A DNA stretch of 64,000 bases, taken from the NCBI GenBank assembly GCA_037189845.1, contig JBBCIS010000001.1, forward strand, positions 496,001-560,000. Reading direction: 5' to 3'. Below are positions 52,984-62,312 of the stretch, in pieces. Below the pieces are notes generated by a model. That model saw nothing but the letters and a program-made list of their open reading frames with translations, did no database searches and was not told the DNA's origin. Origin of the DNA: JAMLHH01 sp037189845. Lineage in GTDB: Bacteria; Bacteroidota; Bacteroidia; Chitinophagales; JADIYW01. The position numbers and the translations under genes are program-made. The number at the start of each line of letters is the position of its first letter. Position 1 is the stretch's first letter.

Positions 52984-54996
52984 TTATTGCTGTATGACGA
53001 TCAGCTCTTTCATCAGATTGTCAAATGCATTCTCCAATACTGTATAATCGCACCATTCAGCCGGTGTCACTAAATCTTTTTTGATAGCGTATTGGATGTT
53101 CAGCTTGATCTCATTGTCAGAACCTTTTTCCACTTTAGAACGGATGAAGCCAATTTCGTTACTTAAGTCATAATTCAGCTTATCATTGTTAAGGACAGTT
53201 CCTGCTTTCTCCGCTGTGATAATATAAGTATTGTCCAGCTCATAAGGGTAGCCCAGATATGCTTCGGTTTTTCTTTTATCGCAATGCAGGCTGAAAGAAC
53301 TATTGTAGCCAATCAATTCTGAGATACTGGTGACATATGATTTGCGCTGAGAGATCGCCAAAGGATATTCATATTTAATATCCCAGTTGAGAGAGGTCGG
53401 GATTTTCTGCTTGATGGTTCCGCTGGCAATATGAGTTACGTTCGCATCATTGAATTTCGCTTTAATTCTCCTGGTAATCTGAGATTTCCAGTCTGCTTTA
53501 CTTTGGAAAGCATCTTCTATATATACCGGATATCTGTTTCGTCTGCTATTTTCACCGAAAGTTTTATAATTTTCATGAACAGCTACTTTAGATGAATCTC
53601 CTAAAGCAATCTGAATTTTATATATCTTTTCGCTTTTGTTTTGAGTGTTATCATATAGCGGAACAAAAGTTTCGAATGCATAACTGATTTTCTTCTTTTT
53701 ATCTACAGAAATTTTCAGAGCTTTTGTGTTATGGTAGTCATAGTCGATTTCATTCATGGCATCCAGAGGTCTGAACAGCGGCAAATGATATTTCTTTTTA
53801 TTGTTGACGACTTCTATGACAATATCATCAAACTGATGTAATGTTGGAATGTTTTCGTTGACCACCCCATTTGTCTTATCCATTACATACCAGATGTTGA
53901 CATCTCCGCCCAGCTGTTGAATAAGGCTTATCCATGCATTGATATTGTATCTGTTCAGGTCAGGAGCTTGAGTGGATCTCAAAGATTCATATTTCTCAGT
54001 GTATGGCTTGTTAATATAGTTCGCCAACTCATCCATTTTTTTATCAAAGGTTTTGTATTGGTTGATTTTTTTATACGTTTCATAATATGACTTGTGCTCT
54101 GTCAGATATGACAATGAAGATATCTTTGTAAACTTAAAATTCTCAATACTTTTCCAGTCTTTCTCAATAGCATCTTCTTTATCTTCATAAATCTGGTACA
54201 ATACAGACATTGTTAATGGATAAGTAAGGTTTTTGCTTTCATTTGGAGTGGCTGGCAGGTTGGTCGTAGTCACATTAAAGAAAATCAGCTCATCAGTGGA
54301 AGTTCCCGGTACTTCTTTGAAATTGATATCTGTATTGACAGAGTAGCTTTGCAGATTGAAAGATTTATTGAAACCTATCATATACGAGGTTTCCAGGCTT
54401 GGATAGGTTGTATTGAAGTTAATTCTGCCGAATTTCAGATATTTTCTTTTTCCATAAGCTGCGTCAGTTTTGATGGTATAGAAATATTCTACCTCATCGC
54501 CCACAGATACACCCGGAAGTGCCAGCAATTTTACTTTACCACTGTAATCTCTGAAGAAAGGAGCGTTTGCAGGTAAAGTTGTTTCACGCATTTCTGTAGA
54601 ATCCAGCTCGATGATAGTGCCATCCGGCTTGATAGTTCTGCCTTTGATCTGAATAATTTCATTGCTGGTGAACATATCGCCGACTGAGGGAACAAATGCG
54701 GTATTGAAATCTTCCAAAACTGCCGGAGAAATAATTTTAATTTTTCTGTGCACTGTAGTAACTACCTCTAACCGGAAGTTGTTGTCAGCTATGTATTTTC
54801 TGTAAGAACTATAATTTCTGTTGAAAATGACCAGTGCGCTGATACTGTCTTTCAGTGCAGGAGATACCTGTTCGTATTTTTTATTTTTATCCCAGTTAGA
54901 GATAACCTCGGCGGGAGTGGTTGCGGCATGAAGTGAATTTGCTGCGGATAAAAAGCAGAAAATTGAAACTATGAGTAGTGAGAATATTTTTTTCAC
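52984..54996 (-). CDS. DUF3857-domain secreted protein with degenerate transglutaminase-like region
   Basis: From the GTG at 54996 the protein has 670 residues and starts with a clean signal peptide (VKKIFSLLIVSIFCFL ... LHA). The upstream ATG at 55041 would bury the signal peptide and overlap the previous gene, so I prefer GTG. The N-terminal half shows the DUF3857 pattern (EVVTTVHRKIKI, then NEIIQIKGRTIKPDGTIIEL and GDEVEYFYTIKT). The region where a transglutaminase core is expected (ALNRYNINAWI to VVNENIPTLHQFDD) has no Cys-His-Asp triad. It is likely a binding or structural paralogue of its neighbour. Confidence 0.75.
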   Translation of the reverse strand: MKKIFSLLIVSIFCFLSAANSLHAATTPAEVISNWDKNKKYEQVSPALKDSISALVIFNRNYSSYRKYIADNNFRLEVVTTVHRKIKIISPAVLEDFNTAFVPSVGDMFTSNEIIQIKGRTIKPDGTIIELDSTEMRETTLPANAPFFRDYSGKVKLLALPGVSVGDEVEYFYTIKTDAAYGKRKYLKFGRINFNTTYPSLETSYMIGFNKSFNLQSYSVNTDINFKEVPGTSTDELIFFNVTTTNLPATPNESKNLTYPLTMSVLYQIYEDKEDAIEKDWKSIENFKFTKISSLSYLTEHKSYYETYKKINQYKTFDKKMDELANYINKPYTEKYESLRSTQAPDLNRYNINAWISLIQQLGGDVNIWYVMDKTNGVVNENIPTLHQFDDIVIEVVNNKKKYHLPLFRPLDAMNEIDYDYHNTKALKISVDKKKKISYAFETFVPLYDNTQNKSEKIYKIQIALGDSSKVAVHENYKTFGENSRRNRYPVYIEDAFQSKADWKSQITRRIKAKFNDANVTHIASGTIKQKIPTSLNWDIKYEYPLAISQRKSYVTSISELIGYNSSFSLHCDKRKTEAYLGYPYELDNTYIITAEKAGTVLNNDKLNYDLSNEIGFIRSKVEKGSDNEIKLNIQYAIKKDLVTPAEWCDYTVLENAFDNLMKELIVIQQ

Positions 54997-55003
54997 AGGT
55001 ATG

Positions 55004-56917
55004 TTATAATTGGATAAAGTAATATTTGTTGAAGTAATCATTACTGAATTGATTCCATTTGCTTACTTCATCTCTCATATAGCGATATTGATCGATATAC
55101 AGCTGATAGCTGACCTGCGCTTTGTCAGTGCCATTATACTGGACTTTCAGACTTTGTTCGATTCCATCATAATTGTCTTTAGCCTCAATTTTTTTATCAG
55201 CTGTAAAATTGCCGTTATTAACATTGATTTTGATCTCTACTCCCTGAGGGAAATCTATCTCAATAGGTGTGCTCTTTTTAACATCTATCTGTGCCACCGG
55301 CAATGAATATAATTGGGGTAAAGCTACAGCCAGCATTTGCTGATTCTGCAGAATGAGTCCTGCATCCTTTCCTTTAAAATCAATTCTTATTGCATCTTTC
55401 GCTTCTGTTGCTTTCGCCTCAGAAATGATAAATGCATTGTCAAAGATATAATCGACAAAGTTTTCTATCGATTTGTCTTTGTATTCAGTAGACACGCTTC
55501 TTTTCATGGAAGTGTACATTTCTATATGATGTCCTGTCAGAGTGATGCTGCCGGACACATTATGAGCATTGGGTGCGAGGTCTACATTCAGATCAATTTT
55601 GATAAGATTGTCTTTAGATCCGGATACAGGTAGCTTTATTACTTCATATTTATCTCTGCTGATTTCGATCAGAGCTTCTTTTCCTTCAAGATGCTGAGGA
55701 ATGACATTCCATTTGAAATCTTTTCCGGTACCATCCAGAATATGAAGCTTCCCATTCAATTTCAATGCACATACCATGTGATTATCTACCGTCAGAGAAG
55801 GAGTGTCATAAGAATAAGGTTTATGCTTGGTCCCAATCCAGCAGTGACGTGCATCAAAGCCTTCTGCTTTTAATAATTCGTACAACAGATTTCCCATTCC
55901 TTTACAGTCACCATATTTCAGTTGTGCAACTCTTTGTGCTTCATCAGGTTTGAAACCTGCCAAGCCATCTTCGAATGCTACATATGTAATATTATCCTGA
56001 ACCCACTGGAAAATAGCATTCACTTTATCCTCAGGTTTTGATAAGCCACTGGTGATAGATGATGCCAGTTGCTGAATAGCGGTGCGATCTGGTTTTAATT
56101 CGGCGATCAGGCTTGCGTACCAGTTGTATAAATCCTGAGTAGTCTCGATGACCGGAACGGTGATGCCGTTTTTTTGATAGGATTTAGTATGGATGATTAA
56201 ATGTGGAAAATAATATGAAAATGGTACACTTAAACGGTTTCTCTTTGGACGCTGATAGTTTGTAAGAGCATATGTTTTAATTGTATTTTTCCCGATTACA
56301 GTATCTTTTTTATTGAAATTTTCAAAGTACCCATGTAATGTAGCATCTGCCTGTACAAAATCCGGAGTATTCAGATTGACTTCAAAATAAGCAATTGAAT
56401 ATCCATCTGTGGGCATGATAGTGGTTAGGAATTTAGGATCGTGATAGATGGTTTCGTATGTATACTCTATTACTGTGTTTTGTTTTAGCTTAGATAGGAG
56501 AGGAATGATTTTCAGCTTATAATCTGAGAAGAAAATACTGCTCATGAAGTAGTTCCTGTCAATTGTATTTTTCAATTTCAGGTTTTCTAATACCTGATCA
56601 ATTTTACCATTAGAGTGGAGGGTATATATTCTGCCGTTGATAAAATTGGAAGTGGAAAATTCATCAAAACCAATTTCCAGTTGATCAATATCGACAACAT
56701 CTTCATCCAGAACCAACAGCTTTACTGTCCGGATTTCTTTAATGACGAGATCTTTTTTATCATTGAGACTATATTGAATATCAACTTTTTCGTTCAGATT
56801 GATAATATCATCGTTTGGAAAAACTTTGCGGATACTGTCAATTGAAATAATTTGCGCATTCAAGCTTAGTATGCCCGGGAAGAGCAGGACAAAAGCAGAA
56901 AGGAATAGTGATTTCAT
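55004..56917 (-). CDS. DUF3857 and transglutaminase-like domain secreted protein
   Basis: A 637-residue protein with a signal peptide (residues 1-21), an N-terminal DUF3857 domain (about 50-240, with YTLHSNGKID and VIEYTYETIYHD) and a transglutaminase core. The core has AIFQWVQDNITYVAFEDG near residue 312, the catalytic Cys in YGDCKGMGNLLYELLKAEGFDARHCWIG near 340, His in VDNHMVCAL near 385, and Asp in HILDGTGKDF. The triad is complete. Known relatives are periplasmic or surface proteins of Bacteroidota, with no settled substrate. It lies between a secreted protein gene and a triad-less paralogue, in one operon. Confidence 0.82.
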   Translation of the reverse strand: MKSLFLSAFVLLFPGILSLNAQIISIDSIRKVFPNDDIINLNEKVDIQYSLNDKKDLVIKEIRTVKLLVLDEDVVDIDQLEIGFDEFSTSNFINGRIYTLHSNGKIDQVLENLKLKNTIDRNYFMSSIFFSDYKLKIIPLLSKLKQNTVIEYTYETIYHDPKFLTTIMPTDGYSIAYFEVNLNTPDFVQADATLHGYFENFNKKDTVIGKNTIKTYALTNYQRPKRNRLSVPFSYYFPHLIIHTKSYQKNGITVPVIETTQDLYNWYASLIAELKPDRTAIQQLASSITSGLSKPEDKVNAIFQWVQDNITYVAFEDGLAGFKPDEAQRVAQLKYGDCKGMGNLLYELLKAEGFDARHCWIGTKHKPYSYDTPSLTVDNHMVCALKLNGKLHILDGTGKDFKWNVIPQHLEGKEALIEISRDKYEVIKLPVSGSKDNLIKIDLNVDLAPNAHNVSGSITLTGHHIEMYTSMKRSVSTEYKDKSIENFVDYIFDNAFIISEAKATEAKDAIRIDFKGKDAGLILQNQQMLAVALPQLYSLPVAQIDVKKSTPIEIDFPQGVEIKINVNNGNFTADKKIEAKDNYDGIEQSLKVQYNGTDKAQVSYQLYIDQYRYMRDEVSKWNQFSNDYFNKYYFIQL

Positions 56918-56919
56918 AA

Positions 56920-57780
56920 CTATTTCTTGGATTTAAACTTTAATAATTTCTTTTGGACTTTTACCGCGTTCTTAGTCGGGTTATACATTCTGAATGAACT
57001 GAGAGAACGATCCCCGTTTGTAGAATAGACAGTAGTCTGGTATTTTGGTATGAATGGCGCAACGACAAAACCTGCACCCATTGTGAAAAATCCGGTGAGC
57101 CACAGCATCTTGTTTTTCTTTTCTGTAACAATGTAGTAGCCATTGGAATCTTCAGCAGCTTCTATCACTCTGGAAAGTTCAGACTCAGAAGTTCGTTTTA
57201 CTTTGCCTTTTTTCTTATCCCACTTTTTCGTGCTTTCACTGGAGGTGCTATTGTCAGCATAGTAAGTGGTTTTTTGAAAATTATCGGCAAGTGAGATCAG
57301 ATCTTGTTTTCTGGCTTTCTCTACTAAATTGATATCCAGTCTGCCTTTGTCATCTACAAACGCCAGGTACTCTCTGACAACCTGATCAAAATAATTATAC
57401 AAGGCTCTGAAATCAGATGCAGTTTTCAAAGGTCTGTTCCATCGGATATTCGCAATCGTATGATTTTTCTTCTGATACCTCAGCATCAGATTGATTGTTG
57501 AATAATAATAATATGAACCGGAAACTTCATAATGGATAACATTGTCCGGAATTTCTCCCGGCAGATAATCAATTACTTTGTAAGGAGTTGCATTATAGAT
57601 TGATTTTGCAAGACCGTTGATGACGTCTTCATTGTTAGTGGCAATGAGTAACGTGGAGTTTTTAATGGCTTCTTTGTATTCATTGGCATGAAGATTTGAG
57701 GTCAACATGGTCAGGAACACCGCAAAAGCTAATGTTTTTACAAGTTTGTAAAAACTACTTTGTTTAAAAGAATGGAACAC
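56920..57780 (-). CDS. Secreted or membrane-anchored protein of unknown function
   Basis: A 286-residue protein with an N-terminal signal segment (about residues 13-32, ending LHANE). A mixed domain follows with many Tyr and Asn residues, then a charged Lys/Ser-rich stretch near 178-195 and a hydrophobic segment near 227-245 that could be a membrane helix or a barrel strand. It is the first gene of the three-gene operon with the DUF3857 proteins, with a 2-nt gap. I recognise no family. Confidence 0.6.
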   Translation of the reverse strand: MFHSFKQSSFYKLVKTLAFAVFLTMLTSNLHANEYKEAIKNSTLLIATNNEDVINGLAKSIYNATPYKVIDYLPGEIPDNVIHYEVSGSYYYYSTINLMLRYQKKNHTIANIRWNRPLKTASDFRALYNYFDQVVREYLAFVDDKGRLDINLVEKARKQDLISLADNFQKTTYYADNSTSSESTKKWDKKKGKVKRTSESELSRVIEAAEDSNGYYIVTEKKNKMLWLTGFFTMGAGFVVAPFIPKYQTTVYSTNGDRSLSSFRMYNPTKNAVKVQKKLLKFKSKK

Positions 57781-57959
57781 TTTCAGACGTTTGTGAGATG
57801 TTAGTAATAGTATATTTATCTAAACCGCAAAATAATGGATAAAATACGATAATATGAAATTCAATATGTAAAAATTGGCAATGAATTATCAGCTATTATT
57901 TAAATAATTGAATAAATTGTAATTTTTGATATCAAATTCATAATATTCTGATTTTGGTA

Positions 57960-57967
57960 TATCTTTG
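57960..57967 (+). promoter_or_regulatory. Minus-7 promoter element
   Basis: TATCTTTG, a perfect TAnnTTTG, lies 16 nt before the ATG at 57984. It falls within the longer open frame that starts at 57954 and so supports the later start. Confidence 0.5.
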
Positions 57968-57983
57968 TGGCTCAAATATTCTT

Positions 57984-58784
57984 ATGAGACCTCTGTTTTA
58001 TCTTTTATTGACATTGTTATCTGTTTCTTCTGCTATAGCTCAGGATTATGAAAAGGATGAGAGTTCATATATCTATTATGAAGGAACTCCATCTAAAGCT
58101 TTTCAATCTATGTACGGTAAAACTTCATCCGGTACCTCATCTGGTGGTGGAAGCTATAGATCATATGGGTCTAATGTGATTAAGATAGGAGTATTGGAAG
58201 TTATTCAGGGAAGACCGACATTCTTTTATGAAAGAGTATTGACACAGGGGATTTCTGTAGAAGTAGGTATTGGAGTTAATTTTAAACCTTTTTTAGGATT
58301 TAATGATAATGGAAATTTAGGAAGCGGAAGTTCAAATGATATTGAAGTAGCCGAAGGTATCTATGAAAGTGTAAATTTATTCGGTTTGTATTATAATGAT
58401 TATGATAATATAAAAAGAAATCTGGGATTCCAATATTTTATAACTCCAAGATTTTATATGAGTGGAAAGGCTCCAAAAGGGTTTTATTTTGCACCGGGAA
58501 TTACACATTCATTTGCTAATTTTTCAAGAATAAATAGTGCCGGTAATAGCTATAAAGAAAAATCTAAAGAATTCGGATTAGGTGGCGGGTTAGGGGCTCA
58601 ATTTATTATTAAGTCTACTGTAGTTTTGGATTGCAATGTCATGTTTTATTATAATACGATTACTCAGGAAAGATATATTGATGATTCACAGGAAATGTAC
58701 ACCGTAAAAGGAAAAGTACCTCAGTTGATGTATTCTGTGAAAATCGGAGGACTCTGGGGTGGTAAAAAATCTAAAAAAGAATAA
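57984..58784 (+). CDS. Outer-membrane beta-barrel-like protein
   Basis: From the ATG at 57984 the protein has 266 residues and begins with a signal peptide (MRPLFYLLLTLL ... AIAQ). A Ser/Gly-rich linker near residues 45-60 is followed by alternating polar and hydrophobic residues with many Tyr and Gly. These include IKIGVLEVIQGRPTFFYERVL near 67 and repeated GVNFKP and GFYFAPG strand pairs, as in small outer-membrane barrels of this phylum. The function is unknown. Confidence 0.6.
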   Translation: MRPLFYLLLTLLSVSSAIAQDYEKDESSYIYYEGTPSKAFQSMYGKTSSGTSSGGGSYRSYGSNVIKIGVLEVIQGRPTFFYERVLTQGISVEVGIGVNFKPFLGFNDNGNLGSGSSNDIEVAEGIYESVNLFGLYYNDYDNIKRNLGFQYFITPRFYMSGKAPKGFYFAPGITHSFANFSRINSAGNSYKEKSKEFGLGGGLGAQFIIKSTVVLDCNVMFYYNTITQERYIDDSQEMYTVKGKVPQLMYSVKIGGLWGGKKSKKE

Positions 58785-58849
58785 CAGGTTTTGATTTTTG
58801 TCAATCTTAAACAGGAGATTTCTCATTATTTTTGGTGAGCTATTCTGTT

Positions 58850-59599
58850 ATGATTTATATACTACTGTTCTTTGTTATCCATTGGGTGTTTTCTTTGTTT
58901 TTTCATACCGCGTTTTTACACAGATATGGTTCGCATAAGATGTACACAATGCATCCTGTGACCGAAAAAATCTTTTACTTCTGTACATGGATGTTTCAGG
59001 GTTCTTCTTTTTTGAATCCGAGAGCTTATGCAGTGATGCACAGAATGCACCACGATTATTCCGATACTGTTCAGGATCCTCATTCTCCGCATTTTTTCAA
59101 GGATATCTTTCAGATGATGATGCATACCAAAAGGATTTATAATGATTTTCTGACCGGTAAAAAAACGCCCGAGTCGAAATATTGCTATGATCTTCCTACA
59201 TGGCCTGTACTGGATAAGATTGGAGACTACTGGTTGGTAAGAACCAGCTGGGCAGTTTTATATTCTGTTGCCTATCTTTTTATCATCTACTATCAGGAAC
59301 TGAGCTACTGGTGGTTATTATTGTTGCCTGTACATTTTCTGATAGGTCCGGTCCAGGGAGCAATTGTCAACTGGTGCGGTCATAAATACGGATATTCCAA
59401 TTTCAACAACGGCGATAAGTCAAAAAATACAGAAATCTGGGGCTTTGTATTGTTGGGAGAGTTGTTCCAGAACAATCACCACAAATTTCCGGATAGTGTC
59501 AATTTTGCAAAAAAATGGTTTGAGTTTGATCCTACTTATGCAGTTCTAAAAATCATGAGCTGGTTTGGAATCATTCGCTTTATTCCTCAGGAACGCTGA
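58850..59599 (+). CDS. Membrane-bound fatty acid desaturase
   Basis: From the ATG at 58850 the protein has 249 residues with about four membrane helices. The three histidine boxes that bind the di-iron centre are present: HRYGSH near residue 24, HRMHHDYSD near 64, and NNHHKFPDS near 209. This matches the acyl-CoA/acyl-lipid delta-9-type desaturase group. It introduces a double bond into fatty acyl chains with oxygen and electrons from a ferredoxin-like donor. Upstream TTG and GTG codons are in frame but less likely starts. Confidence 0.82.
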   Translation: MIYILLFFVIHWVFSLFFHTAFLHRYGSHKMYTMHPVTEKIFYFCTWMFQGSSFLNPRAYAVMHRMHHDYSDTVQDPHSPHFFKDIFQMMMHTKRIYNDFLTGKKTPESKYCYDLPTWPVLDKIGDYWLVRTSWAVLYSVAYLFIIYYQELSYWWLLLLPVHFLIGPVQGAIVNWCGHKYGYSNFNNGDKSKNTEIWGFVLLGELFQNNHHKFPDSVNFAKKWFEFDPTYAVLKIMSWFGIIRFIPQER

Positions 59600-59660
59600 T
59601 AAAAGTTTGAGTATTGGATGGTTGAAGGATGCAATTTAATGCACAGTCTCTGTTCGGCTT

Positions 59661-60035
59661 TTATTTTTTAAGCTTGGATTCAATCCAGCTTTTTATATCA
59701 TCAAATCTAAATTCACCCTTGCTGACTGAAATAACCAGATCATATTTCTCATGTTGACTGGCGATGATATCAAGGCCATTTTCCAGTAAAAATAATCTCA
59801 TCAAAGTATATGCGATCCGTTTATTCCCATCGACAAAAGGATGGTTGATGGCGATACTTTCTAAAATAGCTGACGCTTTTTCTACAGTGTTTGGATATAA
59901 ATCAGTGTTGTCAAAAGTTGCAAATGGTCTGGCTAACGCTGACTCCAATAATCCTGCATCACGAATTCCTTTACTTCCGCCAAACTTATCTATTAAAATG
60001 TTGTGAATTACTTCAGCTTCCTTTACTGAAATCAT
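59661..60035 (-). CDS. doc: Doc-type Fic-family toxin
   Basis: A 124-residue Fic-fold toxin. The active motif reads HPFVDGNKR near residue 70, with Lys in the position where AMP-transferring Fic enzymes carry Gly. That is the Doc form, which in phage P1 phosphorylates EF-Tu. The start EAEVIHNILIDKFGGSKGIRDAGLLESALARP is also typical of Doc. The preceding antitoxin gene overlaps by 4 nt, as in type II toxin-antitoxin operons. Confidence 0.85.
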   Translation of the reverse strand: MISVKEAEVIHNILIDKFGGSKGIRDAGLLESALARPFATFDNTDLYPNTVEKASAILESIAINHPFVDGNKRIAYTLMRLFLLENGLDIIASQHEKYDLVISVSKGEFRFDDIKSWIESKLKK

Positions 60036-60220
60036 TGGGCCAGTTTATGAAGTAACTCACTGTCTTCAGAAAGTATCTTTCTGAAGTTGGAGATTAATGT
60101 AGGACTTGATGACTTTTCAGATTGGACTTCTTTTATCAGTTCTAAAATATCGCCCAAAAGATTTTCCGGAAGGTTTTCCAGATTTTTATAAATCTCTTTT
60201 TTAATTTCTGTAGCTGTCAT
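60032..60220 (-). CDS. Antitoxin partner of Doc
   Basis: From the ATG at 60220 (MTATEIKKEIYKN) the protein has 62 residues, all predicted helix. It has an acidic, leucine-rich middle (LPENLLGDILELIKEV) and a Ser/Leu-rich end, similar in layout to small antitoxins whose C-terminus blocks the toxin. The 4-nt overlap with doc gives the assignment. A longer start at 60250 is possible. Confidence 0.7.
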   Translation of the reverse strand: MTATEIKKEIYKNLENLPENLLGDILELIKEVQSEKSSSPTLISNFRKILSEDSELLHKLAQ

Positions 60221-60429
60221 AATTTGAAAGATAATAATTTTTGAAAACATATATCGCTTGAAAATGGCTATTACTTAAGAATGTAAAGGATTTAAAAAAC
60301 TGTGATCCTTATGCAGAACAATCTTATCTGGTTCCGTTTCATCTCTTAAATCCGGTAGGAGATTTTCAGCTTCCTTTCTAAATTGTAGAGACATTGCCTG
60401 CTACTGGCTTAAATTCAGTAAATTTGGTT

Positions 60430-60468
60430 GTATAAAATAAAGAGAGACTATCCAAAGATAGCCTCTCT
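60430..60468 (-). terminator. Intrinsic terminator of the T9SS esterase gene
   Basis: On the minus strand a 12-bp stem with one mismatch (arms 60457-60468 and 60441-60452) and a 4-nt loop is followed by a T-rich stretch. It lies about 57 nt after the stop at 60526. Confidence 0.75.
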
Positions 60469-60525
60469 CGAACTACTGCTTTAAAAGAGAAGTTCCGGGG
60501 ATTAATAACTATACAACAATGGTTT

Positions 60526-62085
60526 TTACTTATTCAATATAAATGTCTTGTTTAACAACACATCGTTTTCAGAAATAATGCGTACAAAATAAACACCATT
60601 GGGTTGGTCGCTGATATCGAAATTTTGTTGCAGCGTTTGTGCAGCTTCCATTTTTTCATTAATAGATTTATGGTAGATATTCCTGCCGTCAACACTGAAT
60701 ACGTTGATGCTGTAAGCATTGATCTCTTTTTCCAATGGCAGGTTGATATTCATTTTTCCGGTAGTTGGATTCGGATACATCAATGGCAGGTTTATTGCTT
60801 TTGTTTCTGTAACAGTTGGATTTTGGGCTTGACGACCATAATTAACTCCTCCTGGTGTACTTGAGCAAGTTCCGTTATTACAATAGCAATTAGTACTACT
60901 ATATGTGTTAGAATAAATTGTGGGTAAAGAACAAGGATTCGCAGCGGAAAGTGGAACATTATGTGTTAGGCTGAAGCTACCCGGCAATGCAACAAAACAA
61001 GCATTTGTTCCGCCGCCGCCGCAACCTGGGCTCAAAGCGCTCCAGCTACAATAATTAAAAGCAGGATTATTCGGCGTGATAATTTTATATTGTTGAACAA
61101 CATCCGTATTTAACATTGATTTGTAGACAAAATTGAATAAATCTGCAAACCATAATTTTTCAAATCCTGTAGCTGTCCATAAATTCTCATATGTACAGAT
61201 GGATGTCACATGGCCTAAACCTCTAGCTTCGATAAAATAAAATGACTTATTTAAAGAATCTAATCTTTGTACAATGCTTGCGCCTCCGTACATTGGTAGT
61301 GGACAAGTGCTGTGATAAATAGGAACATTAGGATCATTTGATCCGTGATAAACAAACAACGGTATATTTTCATTTGTGCCAATCAAATTCACATTAAACA
61401 TGCCGCCAAAGAAGATGAAACTACCTTTAATACTTGGCTTTTGAACACTCATATCGACATAATTAACACTGTCAGTCATAAATGAAGCTGGAAATGAACT
61501 GCTGATATCACTTTTATCAATATAGCTTGCATATAGCGTACTTGCACCGCCACGGCTTGCACCACCTAAAATAAATTTAGTAACGGTTGGATATAATGTC
61601 TTTATACGTTTTATAGCATTATGCATATCCATGGCATTAGAATAGTAAACTCTATTGTTTACATCTATAGAGTTTAAATTGCCCAAGAGATGTAACGCAT
61701 TGAGTGTCCCCGGGAAATCCATAATATCAATCCTGTTATTTATACTCACTGCTAGAATTCCTCTGGATGCGAATGCTTTACAAAGGTTTGCATATCGTGT
61801 ACCCCCTTTGTCTTCACCATTTCCATGTAAGACAATAACTGCTTCAGTTGGAGTTATACCGTCAGGCTTATAGATATCCATCGATACATTAACATTGGGT
61901 AGCGCAGCTACAGAACCATCTGTAAAACTTAGTCTGGATACATTTTCGTATATATCTACGATAGGAGTACCTGTGTTATTATTATAAGTTGTCGTTGTAC
62001 AAGTTACAGCTTCGACATAAAAGTTATTGCATAATAATATTATGGTTAATATGCCGAGTAAAATGTTTTTGTGATTTTTTTTCAT
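60526..62085 (-). CDS. Secreted alpha/beta-hydrolase (esterase-like) with T9SS sorting domain
   Basis: A 519-residue protein with a signal peptide (residues 1-27), an alpha/beta-hydrolase domain and a C-terminal type A T9SS signal. The hydrolase has VIVLHGNGEDKGG near residue 83, the nucleophile elbow GGASRGG near 175, an acid-turn candidate in VYHGSNDPNVP near 250, and a His in ARGLGHVTSI near 290. The last 85 residues carry the LPLMYPNPTTGK motif and the GVYFVRI and KTFILNK strands. The protein should be exported across the outer membrane and attached or released at the surface. The substrate (ester, acetyl-xylan or lipid) is unknown. Confidence 0.82.
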   Translation of the reverse strand: MKKNHKNILLGILTIILLCNNFYVEAVTCTTTTYNNNTGTPIVDIYENVSRLSFTDGSVAALPNVNVSMDIYKPDGITPTEAVIVLHGNGEDKGGTRYANLCKAFASRGILAVSINNRIDIMDFPGTLNALHLLGNLNSIDVNNRVYYSNAMDMHNAIKRIKTLYPTVTKFILGGASRGGASTLYASYIDKSDISSSFPASFMTDSVNYVDMSVQKPSIKGSFIFFGGMFNVNLIGTNENIPLFVYHGSNDPNVPIYHSTCPLPMYGGASIVQRLDSLNKSFYFIEARGLGHVTSICTYENLWTATGFEKLWFADLFNFVYKSMLNTDVVQQYKIITPNNPAFNYCSWSALSPGCGGGGTNACFVALPGSFSLTHNVPLSAANPCSLPTIYSNTYSSTNCYCNNGTCSSTPGGVNYGRQAQNPTVTETKAINLPLMYPNPTTGKMNINLPLEKEINAYSINVFSVDGRNIYHKSINEKMEAAQTLQQNFDISDQPNGVYFVRIISENDVLLNKTFILNK

Positions 62086-62312
62086 GATATAAAATTTAAG
62101 AGGTTGAAGAGTAGATGCTTATATGCATAGTAAGCACTAGTCGGAAAATTTTTCCTTTTGTTGTTTGTTGGTAAAGAAAGAGGGTAAAATAATCGATTTC
62201 AACATTTTGTAGCATTAAGGCGCGATACGGTGCATAGCTATGCTGGAGCATCTGCCTCATAATGATAAAAAAGTTGCCTTTTTCATAATAGTTGATTTAA
62301 AGGGTTAAAGAA

